13,644 bases of DNA, taken from NCBI GenBank assembly GCA_963693635.1, contig CAVOBC010000099.1, positions 1 to 13,644 of the forward strand. Direction: 5' to 3'. Origin of the DNA: CAVOBC01 sp963693635. GTDB lineage: Bacteria > Pseudomonadota > Gammaproteobacteria > Pseudomonadales > Azotimanducaceae. Shown here one piece after another: positions 13,509-13,644 of this stretch (the first letter of the stretch is position 1; the number at the start of each line of letters is the position of its first letter). The notes beneath the pieces were generated by a model. The model saw only the letters and a program-made list of their open reading frames with translations. It did no database searches and was not told the DNA's origin. The position numbers and the translations under genes are program-made.

Positions 13509-13644
13509 CGTCACCTGTCCCGGGCCTGCTACGGGTGATCGAGGCGCGTGTTTTTTCCAGGGGGACCGATTGCAAACGCGCGTCTTGCAGGGCGCGTCCT
13601 CGCACCTGTTGACGCGACCCGGGTGATCTGCGATTACCTGTATA

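Overview
The window looks like chromosomal DNA of a GC-rich, Gram-negative gammaproteobacterium, probably an environmental lineage I cannot name. The evidence is a periplasmic BepA-type protease, a BamC-type outer-membrane lipoprotein, a beta-barrel tail ending in an aromatic residue, a TusA-type sulfur carrier, CnoX, and the order dapA-bamC-MBL hydrolase, which I recall from Pseudomonas (dapA-bamC alone from E. coli). No phage, insertion sequence, CRISPR array, tRNA or rRNA was seen.

Left part (1-4445). The window opens in the tail of an outer-membrane barrel protein with an in-frame stop near the edge. After a hairpin-rich convergent gap, the minus strand carries a compact unit: a HutC-type GntR regulator, trpB and trpA. 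Both junctions overlap (8 and 11 nt), so translation is probably coupled. A near-perfect 34-bp inverted repeat sits just upstream of the regulator and overlaps a consensus TTGACA. This suggests an autoregulated tryptophan synthase unit controlled by an unusual regulator class. Divergent from it is a short-chain dehydrogenase gene (3595-4407) broken by a single in-frame TAA; the frame and all motifs continue after the stop.

Middle part (4446-8027). bepA on the minus strand is divergent from tusA-perM on the plus strand. The roughly 700-bp gap between them holds a 23-bp tandem repeat, a second spaced repeat and a perfect TATAAT before tusA.

Right part (8107-13508). An F420-type luciferase-like oxidoreductase gene lies between perM and dapA, where bcp/gcvR sit in E. 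coli and Pseudomonas as I recall. It is followed by dapA (lysine/peptidoglycan), bamC (outer-membrane protein assembly), an MBL-fold hydrolase and cnoX, a chaperone-like thioredoxin-TPR protein lacking the active-site cysteines. cnoX takes the place purC has in the relatives. At the right edge, a small minus-strand frame with a 15-bp tandem repeat encodes a lysine-rich EKT-repeat tail.

The right part reads as a conserved housekeeping block for envelope biogenesis and lysine synthesis with a few lineage-specific substitutions. The GntR-trpBA unit and its operator are the most distinctive regulatory structure. I did not find strong evidence for a wholly new multi-gene system.
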